DNA from: Streptomyces flaveolus
Lineage (GTDB): Bacteria; Actinomycetota; Actinomycetes; Streptomycetales; Streptomycetaceae
Length of the DNA stretch: 64,000 bases
Assembly (NCBI RefSeq): GCF_000716535.1
Contig: NZ_JNWV01000007.1
Coordinates: 194,645-258,644 of the forward strand
Reading direction: 5' to 3'
Within the stretch, counting starts at the first letter, position 1. The number at the start of each line of letters is the position of its first letter. A model generated the notes under the pieces. It was given only the letters and a program-made list of their open reading frames with translations, was not told the origin of the DNA and did not search any database. A program made the translations under genes and the position numbers. Shown here piece by piece: positions 50,817 through 59,083 of the stretch.

Positions 50817-51544
50817 GCTGTCCCGGCCTCCTCCGGGTCGGCGGGCGGGCGCAGGGCCTCGGCGATCAGCTCCAGCAGGTGGTGGAGTTCGCTGAGGCGT
50901 TGGCGTATGTCGGGTGGGGTGTGGTCGCTGTTGAGGGCGCGGGCGATCTGGTTGATGTTGACGCCGATCCGGTTGAGCTGGCGCAGGACCTGGGCGCGGA
51001 AGATGTGGGTGCGGCGGCGGTCTTCGGACAGGGGCAGGTTGGCGGTGAACCGGCCGGTGATGAAGGCGAGGACGATGTCGGCGGCGAAGCCGGAGTCGCC
51101 CTTGTAGCCGTGCTCGGCAGCGGCCTCCTGGAGACGGGCTCGCTGGTCGCCGGTGAAGCGCAGCGGGCCGACACGGTCGTTGCGCTTGGTGCCGGTGAAG
51201 CGGCGGATCGTGGGCTGCACGCTCTGCACGGCAGGCTCGCCGACGACGACGGCGCTGTCTTCGGGGCGCAGGACGGCTCGCTGGACGGAGTGCAGCGTGT
51301 CCAGGTCAGAGCCGCCCTCGGCCCCGACCCCCTGGTCCGGCGCCCCCTGGTGCTGGGCCGTCTCCGCCACCCCTGGGGCGGAGATCCCCGACGTCCGGCC
51401 TTGAGTCGGACTCGGGGTACTACTGGCTCCGGCAGGGGCAGCCCGTCCGAACGCGCGGCGCAAACGCTCCATCAGCGTAGGGGACTTCGTCAGCGGCAGC
51501 GGCTCGTCGGGAGTGTGGTCGGAGCGGTGCGGGTCGTGCGTCAC
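50813..51544 (-). CDS. MobC-like mobilization accessory protein
   Basis: The 243-residue protein has a disordered, Ser/Pro/Ala-rich first half. The second half contains RRTHIFRAQVLRQLNRIGVN followed by INQIARALNSDHTPPDIRQR, the pattern of MobC (PF05713), which helps the relaxase open oriT. The upstream RVGPLRFTGDQRARLQEAAA resembles a ribbon-helix-helix DNA-binding part. Start GTG 51544 with GGAGAA upstream. Translational coupling to the relaxase (GTGA) supports a shared function. Confidence 0.85.
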   Translation of the reverse strand: MTHDPHRSDHTPDEPLPLTKSPTLMERLRRAFGRAAPAGASSTPSPTQGRTSGISAPGVAETAQHQGAPDQGVGAEGGSDLDTLHSVQRAVLRPEDSAVVVGEPAVQSVQPTIRRFTGTKRNDRVGPLRFTGDQRARLQEAAAEHGYKGDSGFAADIVLAFITGRFTANLPLSEDRRRTHIFRAQVLRQLNRIGVNINQIARALNSDHTPPDIRQRLSELHHLLELIAEALRPPADPEEAGTA

Positions 51545-51620
51545 GGGCGGTTCTCCGGAAAGGGCGGGGGCAGGCGGGTCGGCGGGGAGGACTGGGGGAG
51601 TAGCTGGTGGCCGGCACTCC

Positions 51621-51636
51621 ATCCACAGGTGTGGAT
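51621..51636. promoter_or_regulatory. Inverted repeat upstream of mobC (oriT or operator candidate)
   Basis: ATCCACA (51621-51627) and TGTGGAT (51630-51636) form a 7-bp inverted repeat with centre GG. It lies in the 170-bp gap between the mobC-like gene and the DUF2637 gene, the usual place for oriT in MobA/MobC elements. No nick site can be assigned. Confidence 0.5.
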
Positions 51637-51714
51637 ATGCGTGTGGCGAGCGGTGCGGTGGTCGGCTGGCCGGGGTGACCGGAAGGGGTTCCGGTCACCC
51701 CGCTGGGTTTCCGG

Positions 51715-52566
51715 TCAGCCGCTGCTCGGACCGGTCTTGGCGGCGGCTTCGATTTCGGACCGGAGCATCTCCATCACCTCGGTCTGCCGCTGACTGCCGA
51801 TCGTCAAGTCCCTGTCCTTGACGGCCTTCCGGAGAAGAGAGCGGCTGAGTGTGCCGTGCTCAGCGAGGGCGATCCGGCCGATCTTCACGAGTTCCGCGAG
51901 CGTGGCCTTGGGCGGACGACCACCGCGCGGCTTGGTCTCCGAAACCTCGGGCGGCGGTTCCGGCGGCTGGACGGAACCGGCGGTCGGAGGCTCAGCAGGC
52001 CGGACCGGCTCGGCCAGTGGCTTGGCGGGCGCGGTGACCGGTGGTTCCGGCGCCTGGACGGGCGCGGCGTCCAGGTGGTCGGCAGGTTGGTCGACCAGTT
52101 GGTGGATCTGCCGCATCAGGACGCCGAAGGCCAGTAGCGCGGCTGTTGGGGGAACCGCGGCGACCACGTAGTCGAGGAGGGGCACGGCGCTGGCGTTGCC
52201 CGTGCCGCTGACCCCGGCCACGTTGAGTGCGATGGAGCCGACCGATCCGGTGGCGGTGAGAGCGATTGCCCAGCCGTCGGTCACCCGGCGCAGGCCCGCG
52301 CGGAGCATGAGCAGTTCGCCCGCGACGATGAAGGCATCCAGGGTGGCCGGCCAGGCCCACTGGCGGACCGGGGAGCTCTTGAGGCCGTGCTGTCCGGCGA
52401 CCTCTGCGAGATGCGCGTACGACAGCCAGAACCCGCCGGCGGTGAGCGCCACGATGACAACGCCCGCCGCCATGAGCGCGTACCGCTCGGCCGCCTGCTT
52501 GGTCATCATCGGCCGCCCTTCGCCAGGGCGATGGTCCCGGTGGGTGGGTGTGGAGAGGGTGGTCAA
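51715..52566 (-). CDS. DUF2637 membrane protein with C-terminal DNA-binding-like region
   Basis: From TTG 52566 (AGGAG upstream; ATG 52509 is the alternative) the product is 283 residues. The first half has four membrane helices typical of DUF2637/SpdB-type proteins (ALMAAGVVIVALTAGGFWLS, WPATLDAFIVAGELLMLRAG, WAIALTATGSVGSIALNVAG, YVVAAVPPTAALLAFGVLM). A Pro-rich linker leads to a C-terminal helical domain (RGGRPPKATLAELVKIGRIA, then GTLSRSLLRKAVKDRDL) that looks like a winged helix. SpdB proteins assist intramycelial plasmid spread. Element B carries a protein of the same plan. Confidence 0.85.
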   Translation of the reverse strand: MTTLSTPTHRDHRPGEGRPMMTKQAAERYALMAAGVVIVALTAGGFWLSYAHLAEVAGQHGLKSSPVRQWAWPATLDAFIVAGELLMLRAGLRRVTDGWAIALTATGSVGSIALNVAGVSGTGNASAVPLLDYVVAAVPPTAALLAFGVLMRQIHQLVDQPADHLDAAPVQAPEPPVTAPAKPLAEPVRPAEPPTAGSVQPPEPPPEVSETKPRGGRPPKATLAELVKIGRIALAEHGTLSRSLLRKAVKDRDLTIGSQRQTEVMEMLRSEIEAAAKTGPSSG

Positions 52567-52956
52567 GCGGGGTTTCTCCTGGGTAGTAGCGTGGTCCGTC
52601 TTTGCCGTCTTGGCCGTTGCAAGCGCAGGTCAGGAGCGGTACGGCAGGGGGGTCGGTGTTCCGTCCTGGCGGCGCTGGCGCGTCTTGGGGCCGCACGGCC
52701 GGTGGGGCTGCGGTTCGGTGGCCGTGGAGGGATCGGATCCGTCTTGCCGTCCCGGCCGACAGCACCGTGACCTGCGGTGATACGGCGGGGACGCGCGGGA
52801 CGGCACGAGACGGATCCGGGCAGCGTCCGGTTGGTGGCAGCGCGGTCGTCATGATTGCGTTGCCGTCTTGCTCCCGGTTTCCGTCCCAGCCGTATGCCGT
52901 TTGACCTGCGGGATCACGGCAGGGACGGCAGGGACGGTCACCGGGGGAGGCGGTGC
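52567..52956. other. Gap with short imperfect repeats, no gene
   Basis: Variants of TTGCCGTC/GCCGT and GACGGCAGGGACG recur, for example near 52608, 52742, 52858 and 52918-52937. CTGCGGTGATACGGCGGGGACG (52772 onward) is echoed by CTGCGGGATCACGGCAGGGACG (52905 onward). These iteron-like units lie just downstream of the DUF3631 gene and may be a replication or regulatory region, but nothing more can be shown. Confidence 0.45.
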
Positions 52957-54240
52957 TCAGCCCGAGGAGGGGGCTGGCTCGGCGTTCACTGAGTGAACGG
53001 TGGGGCAGTAGCGCCGCCAGGCGTCGAGGAACTTGTTGCGCATGTAGCCCTTGCGCTGGGTTCCGTCGGCCAGACGGACGTTGCCGGGCTTGATGTCGTA
53101 CCGGCGCAGCATCGCCGCCAGTTCGCGGGCGGTCAGCCCGTTGCGCCCCCATTCCGCCCACGGGCTCTCGGCGTTCTGCCGCAGGAGGTGCAGCAGTTCG
53201 TCCGTGGAGAGGCTGTCGACCTCGCGCTGGGCGACGAAGACCCTGCGGATGTCGGCGAGGATACGGGCCTCGCCGGGCTGGTCCTCCTCAGCCTCGACCT
53301 CCGCAGCCACCATCCCCGCACACGCCTCGCGAGCCCGGCGGGGCCAGGACCCGGCGGCAAGGTCGGCGACAATGATCAAGGGTTCCCAGGTGTCAGCTGC
53401 CCGGTCCTCCACCGGCATGTCCGGCTCCAGATCCGCCGCCTCGTCCAGCAGCGGCCTGGCCCAAGCGGCAATACGGTCCCGCAGATCATGGAGGGCTGGG
53501 ATGTCGCGGCGGGAGCGGAAGGGCTTGACGCTCTCGCCCTCGGCCCGGCGGCGCATCCGGATGACGACCGACCGGTCCATGATCGTGTCGGGCAGGTCGC
53601 CGATCCCCGCGAGGGCAGCCATGGCGAAGGTGGCGAACCGGTGCGGGGTGTGGTCGTTGCCGACGACCCGGGTGACATACCGGTTGCGCTGGTGGCCGGC
53701 GTTGAGCAGGCCACGCATCTCCTCGTTCTTCTCCGCCTGCTTCGGCGTGCCGAAGATAGTGTCCGCCTCATCCACCAGGAGCGTGGGCGGCTCGTCAGTG
53801 ATAGAGCGGAAGACCGCCGCCGGCGTGGTGTTGATAGTGAGCATCGGCTCGTGAACCGTCTCGGTCAGCACGTCCAGCAGCCGTGACTTGCCACACCGCT
53901 TCGCAGGCCCCACCACCGCCAGGCGCGGGGCGTGCTGCCACGCGGGCTGCAGGTGGGTCGCCGCCACCCACAGCGTGACCGCGTCCAGCGCCTGCTGGGA
54001 GGGCAGGATCACGAACTGGGCTACCTGGGCACGCAGTTCGTTCAGCAGCTCAGAGCCATACGTCGGCGCAGGGTCCGGCACCGCCTCCTCGGCGGGCTGA
54101 TCCACCGGAACCGTATCCGGCGCCCGCTCATCGGCCTCCGGGCCGGCTTCGGGCGCGTGGCCGGGTCGGCCGGGCACCGCGACCGTCGGCCATGCGGCTT
54201 TGCCGGGTGCGGAATGCGGCTCGGGTGTCGTAGGTTGCAC
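52957..54240 (-). CDS. DUF3631 ATPase/helicase-like protein
   Basis: The 427-residue protein contains a P-loop APRLAVVGPAKRCGKSRLLD (about 105-125), Walker B-type PTLLVDEADTIFG and a DUF3631 C-terminal region: RSVVIRMRRRAEGESVKPFR, WEPLIIVADLAAGSWPRRAR, NGLTARELAAMLRRYDIKPG. Members are found in actinomycete plasmids and phages next to primase-like proteins and are thought to act in element replication. No primase domain is present here. Start GTG 54240 with AAGGAG seven bases upstream. Upstream frames lack such a site. Confidence 0.87.
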   Translation of the reverse strand: MQPTTPEPHSAPGKAAWPTVAVPGRPGHAPEAGPEADERAPDTVPVDQPAEEAVPDPAPTYGSELLNELRAQVAQFVILPSQQALDAVTLWVAATHLQPAWQHAPRLAVVGPAKRCGKSRLLDVLTETVHEPMLTINTTPAAVFRSITDEPPTLLVDEADTIFGTPKQAEKNEEMRGLLNAGHQRNRYVTRVVGNDHTPHRFATFAMAALAGIGDLPDTIMDRSVVIRMRRRAEGESVKPFRSRRDIPALHDLRDRIAAWARPLLDEAADLEPDMPVEDRAADTWEPLIIVADLAAGSWPRRAREACAGMVAAEVEAEEDQPGEARILADIRRVFVAQREVDSLSTDELLHLLRQNAESPWAEWGRNGLTARELAAMLRRYDIKPGNVRLADGTQRKGYMRNKFLDAWRRYCPTVHSVNAEPAPSSG

Positions 54241-54467
54241 AGGGCAGCTCCTTATCCGGTGACGTCGGGCATGCAGGCCCGACTCACGCAGGTCGTTCGT
54301 TGGAATGCGGGCAGTGGAGTGTGCGGAGCCTCCGGCGTTGGCGCGCCGGGGGCTTTCTCGCTTCCTTGGCCGGGGCGAGGGAACACGGACAGTACGTCCA
54401 CGCCCCGACACAGTCCAGCGTTTCTGTGTCAGCTCAGCGCAGAAGCGTCTGCTATGGGCTCGGGCGG

Positions 54468-54698
54468 TCATGCGGCCAGGCCGAGCAGGTTCAACAGGTC
54501 GGCGGTCACGACGCGGTACGCCTTGCCCAGCCGCAGGACCTTGCACGGGTACTGGCCGCGCTTGGCCAGCTCGTAACCCTTGCTCCGCCCCAGGCCCAGC
54601 GCCCGGTTGCCGGTGTCCAGGTCAACGGCAGCGGGCAGGGCCAGCAGCTCTTCTCGCGTCATGCCCTTGGGCTGCTCGGCGGTGTCGTTGTTGCGCAT
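54468..54698 (-). CDS. xis: Small HTH protein, excisionase-like
   Basis: This 76-residue protein carries a MerR/Xis-like HTH: VDLDTGNRALGLGRSKGYEL, then AKRGQYPCKVLRLGKAYRV and DLLNLLGL. Proteins of this size next to a tyrosine integrase usually bend DNA at attL/attR to direct excision. It lies about 770 bp upstream of the integrase on the opposite strand, divergent from the XRE regulator. The ATG has GGAGC upstream. Confidence 0.82.
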   Translation of the reverse strand: MRNNDTAEQPKGMTREELLALPAAVDLDTGNRALGLGRSKGYELAKRGQYPCKVLRLGKAYRVVTADLLNLLGLAA

Positions 54699-54784
54699 CC
54701 AGTGCTCCGCTCATGAGTGAGCCCTCGGCGAACGCGGCATCACGTCCGGCTCCAGGCGATCACTAACCATCATCGGGAAGCTAA

Positions 54785-54801
54785 TGTGTCTTCATGACAC
54801 A
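54785..54801. promoter_or_regulatory. Inverted repeat over the start of the XRE gene
   Basis: TGTGTC (54785-54790) and GACACA (54796-54801) form a 6-5-6 inverted repeat that covers the ATG at 54794. This is a plausible autorepression site for the XRE protein controlling the regulator-integrase pair. Confidence 0.5.
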
Positions 54802-55474
54802 ACACGGTTTTGATCCTGGAGATGACGAGGACGACGTCCCCGAGTGGGTGGACCAGGTGATGGCCACGGTGGCCGCCGAGGTCCGCAGACGAAGGAAGGA
54901 GCTACGCATGAGCGCCCAGGACCTGGCCGACCGCTGCGAGGAGATCGGCCATCCGATCCCGCGCAATGTGATCGCCAACATGGAATCCGGCCGCCGCGCC
55001 AACCTGCCCCTGGTCGACGTCCTCGTCCTCGCCGAAGCCCTACGGACCTATCCCATCTGCCTGCTCTACCCCGTCGGCTACGTCGACCGAGTCCAGCGCC
55101 TTCCCCTGCAGCACTCCGACCCGACTTGGGATGCCATGCGCTGGTTCACCGGCGACATCGAGGACTTCGGCATGGAAGACGACATGCTCCGCAACTTCCG
55201 CGCCCACGTCCGCTACCAGCGTGCCGCCCTGGCCGCCCTGAAAGGCGAGAAGCACGAGCGCTGGAAAGCCGAGACGGCACCCAACCAGGCCGAACGCGAG
55301 GAAGCCGTACTCGCCCAAGCCGACTACGCCGAAAGGGCGTTGGAAGCCAAGTACCGCCTCCGCAGCGCCCGCGCCTTCATCCGCGAAGACGGCGGCACAC
55401 CACCGCACCTGCCACCAGAACTCGCCGACGTCGACCCCCACGTCGGCAACACCAATGAGGAGAATGATCTTTGA
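54794..55474 (+). CDS. XRE-type transcriptional regulator controlling the integrase
   Basis: The 226-residue protein has an HTH at about residues 22-80 (AEVRRRRKELRMSAQDLADR, then PIPRNVIANMESGRR) and an acidic helical C-terminus. ATG 54794 lies within an inverted repeat that may be its operator. Its last four bases overlap the integrase TTG start (TTGA), so integrase translation depends on this message. This gene is the likely switch for integration and excision of element A. Confidence 0.88.
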   Translation: MTQHGFDPGDDEDDVPEWVDQVMATVAAEVRRRRKELRMSAQDLADRCEEIGHPIPRNVIANMESGRRANLPLVDVLVLAEALRTYPICLLYPVGYVDRVQRLPLQHSDPTWDAMRWFTGDIEDFGMEDDMLRNFRAHVRYQRAALAALKGEKHERWKAETAPNQAEREEAVLAQADYAERALEAKYRLRSARAFIREDGGTPPHLPPELADVDPHVGNTNEENDL

Positions 55475-57144
55475 AGGGTTCCACCCACCGCCGCTGCTAC
55501 TGCCGCGACCCACACACCGGTAAGCCGCTCGGCAAGAAGTGCCCGAAGCTCTCCAGCCGCAAGCACGGCTCGTACTCCATACGCCAGGAACTCCCGCCCC
55601 GCGAAGACGGCACCCGCCGCTCCTTCAGCCGCGCCGGCTACGAGAGCCTCAAGGCGGCCCAGGCCGACCTCGACCACGTGCGCGCGCTCGTCGGCCTTGC
55701 CGACACCGACGACGCCGAGGGCCTGGCCCAGATAGCCGAGTTGCTGGAGAAGGTGGCCGAGGAGAAGGCCCCGCTGCCGAACATCGAGGCGACGCGCAGG
55801 CGCCTCAGCCATGGCCTGGACCTGACGAGCAGGCTCACGGTCGGCGAGTGGCTGGACATGTGGCTGGCGGGCAAGAAGGGGCGGCAGAGCGCCATCAGCC
55901 GCGACGAGAGCAACATCCGGGTGCACCTCAAACCACGGATCGGGCACTACCGGCTGGACCGCCTCCGGGTCGCCCACCTGTCGGAGATGTTCGAGGCCAT
56001 CGCCGAGGCCAACGTCGAGATCGCCGAAGGCAACGCAGCCCGCCGCAAGGCGTTCGAGGACCTCGCCCAGATTCCCTGGAAGGGGCACGAGCCCCGCGCC
56101 CGCCGCAAAGCGATGAAGACAGCCATCGCCGAGATGGAGCCCTACCGCCGCATCGTCGGTCCGGCCACCCGCCAGCGCGTCCGCTCCACCCTGCGGGCCG
56201 CACTCAACGCCGCGATCACCCAGCAGCTCATCACCTTCAACCCGGCAGCCCACGTCGAGTTGGAGGCGGGCAAGCGACCCAAGGCCCTCGTGTGGACCGA
56301 GGAGCGCATCCTCCACTGGAAGCGCACCAGCGAGAAGCCGTCGCCGGTGATGGTCTGGACGCCGGAACACACCGGGCTCTTCCTCGACCACGTCGCGGAG
56401 GACCGCCTGTACGCGCTGTTCCACCTGATCGCATTCCGCGGACTGCGACGGGGCGAGGCATGCGGCCAGAAGTGGACCGACACCAACCTGGACGCCGGTC
56501 TCATCACCGTCGCCAAGCAACTCGTCGTGGACGGCTGGGAGGTGTACGAGGACGACCCCAAGACCGACGCCGGCGCGCGCACCATCGCGCTGGACTCCGA
56601 CACGGTCCGGGCCCTGCGTCGGCACCGCGCCCAGCAGGACAAGGACCGTAATGAGTGGGAGAGCGCCTGGGTGGAGACCGGACGTGTCTTCACCAAGGAA
56701 AACGGTGAGATGCTCCACCCCGCCAACGTCACACGGCGGTTTATCGAGCTGTACGAGGAGATCGACCTCCCGCCGGTCCGGCTCCACGACCTCCGCCACG
56801 GTGCCGCGACCCTGGCTCACGCGGCCGGGGCCGACCTGAAGGACATCCAGGAGATGCTCGGCCACTCGTCGATCACCATCACGGCCGACACGTACACGAG
56901 CCTGCTCCCAGAGGCGGATCTCGCCATCGCCGAGGCCGCAGCCCGGCTTGTACCGCGAGCCCGCGCCACCTCCGAGAACACCGCTCCCGAAACGGAGCCC
57001 GAGCCCGACGGCGAGGAGAAGCCCGACGTGGAGTCCGTGCCGGATGATGCTGATCCGTTGGGCGATATTCGGGAGATCAACTCCCCGTCCGCTCACGCAC
57101 CGCTCACGCAAACGGCCCCGGACGACGAGTCCGAGGCCGAATAG
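55471..57144 (+). CDS. int: Tyrosine recombinase/integrase of element A
   Basis: The 557-residue integrase has a Cys-containing N-terminal arm-binding part (THRRCYCRDPHTGKPLGKKC) and a SAM-like core-binding domain (about 115-260). The catalytic domain carries Arg in FRGLRRGEA (about 323), HDLRHG (about 438-442), His in LGHSSIT (about 464) and the nucleophile Tyr in TADTYTSL (about 475). The tail is acidic. It inserts the element into the 3' end of tRNA-Arg(CCU). The TTG start is coupled to the XRE gene, and the stop lies 45 bp before the right attachment repeat. Confidence 0.95.
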   Translation: MKGSTHRRCYCRDPHTGKPLGKKCPKLSSRKHGSYSIRQELPPREDGTRRSFSRAGYESLKAAQADLDHVRALVGLADTDDAEGLAQIAELLEKVAEEKAPLPNIEATRRRLSHGLDLTSRLTVGEWLDMWLAGKKGRQSAISRDESNIRVHLKPRIGHYRLDRLRVAHLSEMFEAIAEANVEIAEGNAARRKAFEDLAQIPWKGHEPRARRKAMKTAIAEMEPYRRIVGPATRQRVRSTLRAALNAAITQQLITFNPAAHVELEAGKRPKALVWTEERILHWKRTSEKPSPVMVWTPEHTGLFLDHVAEDRLYALFHLIAFRGLRRGEACGQKWTDTNLDAGLITVAKQLVVDGWEVYEDDPKTDAGARTIALDSDTVRALRRHRAQQDKDRNEWESAWVETGRVFTKENGEMLHPANVTRRFIELYEEIDLPPVRLHDLRHGAATLAHAAGADLKDIQEMLGHSSITITADTYTSLLPEADLAIAEAAARLVPRARATSENTAPETEPEPDGEEKPDVESVPDDADPLGDIREINSPSAHAPLTQTAPDDESEAE

Positions 57145-57152
57145 GGCGCCTC

Positions 57153-57172
57153 CCTGGGGAGGAAACCCCAGG
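57153..57172. terminator. Short hairpin after the integrase gene
   Basis: CCTGGGG (57153-57159) and CCCCAGG (57166-57172) flank AGGAAA, 9 bp past the integrase stop and 17 bp before the attachment repeat. It could be a terminator or an integrase arm site. Confidence 0.55.
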
Positions 57173-57189
57173 TCAGCGGCGTAATGCGT

Positions 57190-57234
57190 TGTGCCCCCGG
57201 CAGGATTCGAACCTGCGACACCCGCTTTAGGAGT
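57190..57234. repeat. Right attachment site of element A, left site of element B
   Basis: This is a perfect 45-bp copy of 23363-23407 and again reads as the 3' half of tRNA-Arg(CCU) on the minus strand. The sequence to its right (57235 onward) does not supply the tRNA 5' half (anticodon stem CCGCT, acceptor GCCCCCG), so it is a junction between two elements rather than the tRNA itself. Confidence 0.92.
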
Positions 57235-57334
57235 TCTACCGGTGGGTATTTCGACCTGCCGCGCGACGGTCGATGGCTGCCCAGAGCGTGCTCACGTGGT
57301 CCTGAACGTACGGCAGCGTGCATGCACGTTGCCG

Positions 57335-57856
57335 TCAAGAATCGCCGTCAGGAGTGTGCCCCGTCGCACGCTGAAAGAGCGCCCCTGACCTCCGGTGTGG
57401 GAGATCCACGACACGGATGAGCGTGAAGCCTGCGCTCTTGTAGAAGCGGTGCAATCCCTGGTTGTCCTTCCAGGCATCCAACCGCAACCACTGCTTGCCC
57501 TGCGCCGCTGCTCGCTCCGATGCCCAGTCGAGCAACATGTCGCCGACGCCGGCGCCGGCAGACTCGCGCTTCACAGCCATACGGTGCACATAGAGGGCTG
57601 TGTCCGGCTCATCATCTGGAGTCCAGAACTCAGGGTCCGCGAAGTCGTCTAGCTGGATGGTCGCGACCGGCTCGCCGCCCCGGAAAGCCAGGAAGCACAC
57701 GCCCCGTTCCAAGGCCGCCGTGATGCGGTCACGGTGTGGTGGGTACTGCCATTGATCAATGCCGCGTGAGGCAAGCCAAGCGGATGCCTCACGCAACAGT
57801 GCTTCCACGGCGCCTAGCTCATCAGGACGTCCAGGGCGGATGGTCAGGTCTCTCAT
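57335..57856 (-). CDS. GNAT family acetyltransferase
   Basis: This 173-residue protein begins DLTIRPGRPDELGAVEALLR, has ALYVHRMAVKRESAGAGVGD (central strand plus the Gly-rich acetyl-CoA loop) and WLRLDAWKDNQGLHRFYKSA, and ends with GFTLIRVVDL. These are all classical GNAT features. Its ATG overlaps the stop of the GntR gene (ATGA), so the two are co-expressed. In related elements this gene is often next to the KorSA-like repressor. The substrate is unknown. Confidence 0.9.
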   Translation of the reverse strand: MRDLTIRPGRPDELGAVEALLREASAWLASRGIDQWQYPPHRDRITAALERGVCFLAFRGGEPVATIQLDDFADPEFWTPDDEPDTALYVHRMAVKRESAGAGVGDMLLDWASERAAAQGKQWLRLDAWKDNQGLHRFYKSAGFTLIRVVDLPHRRSGALFQRATGHTPDGDS

Positions 57857-58644
57857 GCATCCTCGTTCGGCGCTTCGCGCTGTCGTTCGTAGGAGATCAC
57901 GTGTCGGTCGCCGGGGAGCACGGTCACCGCGACCCGCACGGGCTTGCCGTCGGTTGTGTAGCCAGTTACGACGTGGACACCAACCGGAGTCCCCGGTCCA
58001 AGGTCAAGCCGATGAGCCTGCTCAGGGGTGGGCATTCGGACGTACAACTCGTCCAGCGTCCGCACCTGCCGGTATCCGAGTTCAGCTAGAACCTCGTTCG
58101 CGCCACGGGAGATGTCTTCCGGGCGCATGATCTCGGAATCGCGGACGATAGCGAGAGGGAAGTAGCTGTCGTTGATGTTGAACGGCTCGCCATCGAGGTA
58201 GCGCACCCGCTTGCGCACCGCGACCAGCTCCCCCGGCTCCAGGTGCAGTCGCTTGGCTACGTCTTCCGGCGGCTCCACGATGGCCACCTCGATCTCCTGC
58301 CGAGGCTCACGCCCTTCTGCTGAGTACTCGGTCATGAAGGCATCCATCTCTGGCGAGTACGGCCGCTTCCGAAACTCCGCTTGGGGGCGGAACACCATCG
58401 GCCGGCGACGCCGGACGAAGTGGCCCTGCGGACGTGCTGAGACGATGAGCCCTTCGTTCACGAGCTGAGCCAGCGACTTGCGCACGGTCTCCCGTGACAC
58501 GCCGTACTGATCGCGCAGCTCTGCTTCCGTTGGAAGCTTCGCGTCCGGTTCGAGCTCCCCGGACGTGATCTGCTCCCGCAGGGCGTCCGCAATCTGCTGG
58601 TACATCGGGTTTCGCCCGAGACGACTCACTGCCATGCCTCCCAT
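57853..58644 (-). CDS. GntR/UTRA-type transcriptional repressor (KorSA-like)
   Basis: The 263-residue regulator has an N-terminal GntR winged helix (about 13-80: MYQQIADALREQITSGELEP, ELRDQYGVSRETVRKSLAQL). A UTRA effector domain follows (about 100-250: GELVAVRKRVRYLDGEPFNI, TRTLDELYVRMPTPEQA-like region). In pSAM2-type elements such a protein (KorSA) keeps transfer and replication genes off. Inverted repeats with CATTG/CAATG cores lie upstream at 58664-58679 and 58728-58753. The start is ATG 58644 or 58635; the GGGAGG in between is too close to the second. Confidence 0.88.
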   Translation of the reverse strand: MGGMAVSRLGRNPMYQQIADALREQITSGELEPDAKLPTEAELRDQYGVSRETVRKSLAQLVNEGLIVSARPQGHFVRRRRPMVFRPQAEFRKRPYSPEMDAFMTEYSAEGREPRQEIEVAIVEPPEDVAKRLHLEPGELVAVRKRVRYLDGEPFNINDSYFPLAIVRDSEIMRPEDISRGANEVLAELGYRQVRTLDELYVRMPTPEQAHRLDLGPGTPVGVHVVTGYTTDGKPVRVAVTVLPGDRHVISYERQREAPNEDA

Positions 58645-58663
58645 GGAAGCCGCTCACCGACTC

Positions 58664-58753
58664 CATTGTCTAGTCAATGCTGCCAATGCCCTTGCGTATC
58701 GGTCAGGGCTCTGCCAACATCCTGTCCGTAGCCATTGTACGGACAATGGCTAC
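58664..58753. promoter_or_regulatory. Two inverted repeats upstream of the GntR gene (operators)
   Basis: CATTG-TCTAGT-CAATG (58664-58679) resembles GntR/KorSA-type sites with a TTGTCTAG core. GTAGCCATTGT (58728-58738) and ACAATGGCTAC (58743-58753) form a perfect 11-bp inverted repeat around ACGG. They share the CATTGT...CAATG core, so one protein could bind both and govern the divergent repressor and transfer genes. Confidence 0.72.
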
Positions 58754-59083
58754 AACGCCTCGTTGCCTGTGTCGTCACGGGCTGCTTGGCCGTGCCTGTC
58801 GGTTCGGGATAGCTCGTGCAGTTGGGGCCCTGAGCTGGTCGTTCATTGAGAACTGCATAGGCGGGCCCCGTCTCCCCGAGTTGAAAAGACGGATCGCGCG
58901 ACAAGGGCGCGCATCGACCTTCCCGCAGCTCATCTGCTGCGGGCCGGTTGCCTCCGCTGCACGTCTCGGACGTGCAGCGCTGAGGGGAGCCGGATCTACC
59001 GACTTCAACGGCGCGCACCCCCGGAGAGGCAACTCCGGGGGTGCTGTTCGGGCCGTTGCCACCTGCTAGGGAGAACACGACCC
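58754..59083. other. Non-coding leader with three strong hairpins (58922-59044)
   Basis: No convincing gene lies between the operators and the first transfer gene. Within 123 bases three perfect stems follow each other: 58922-58929/58936-58943 (8 bp, loop TCATCT), 58955-58965/58969-58979 (11 bp, loop TCG) and 59015-59026/59033-59044 (12 bp, loop AGGCAA). The last may terminate or attenuate transcription 40 bp before the 59084 gene. Together they could form a structured RNA or a single-strand origin. Confidence 0.7.

Larger units (their letters stand above)
23408..57189. mobile_element. Integrative mobilizable element A (about 33.8 kb)
   Basis: The element is bounded by the 45-bp tRNA-Arg repeats. 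The tyrosine integrase (55471-57144) lies 45 bp from the right repeat, with an excisionase-like HTH protein and an XRE regulator beside it. Relaxase and MobC-like genes (49092-51544) indicate transfer as single-stranded DNA, but no type IV secretion genes or FtsK-like translocase are present, so it should be mobilized by a helper. Cargo comprises cell-wall enzymes, TIR and Mokosh-like defence genes and a FxLD lanthipeptide cluster. Confidence 0.88.

Noticed and set aside
55324..57111. 595-codon minus-strand frame opposite the integrase
   Set aside because: Pure shadow of the integrase, whose catalytic residues are all visible on the plus strand.
58677..59069. 130-codon plus-strand frame in the element B leader
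   Set aside because: It covers the operator and hairpin region, has no ribosome-binding site and no natural composition; the stems explain the region better.
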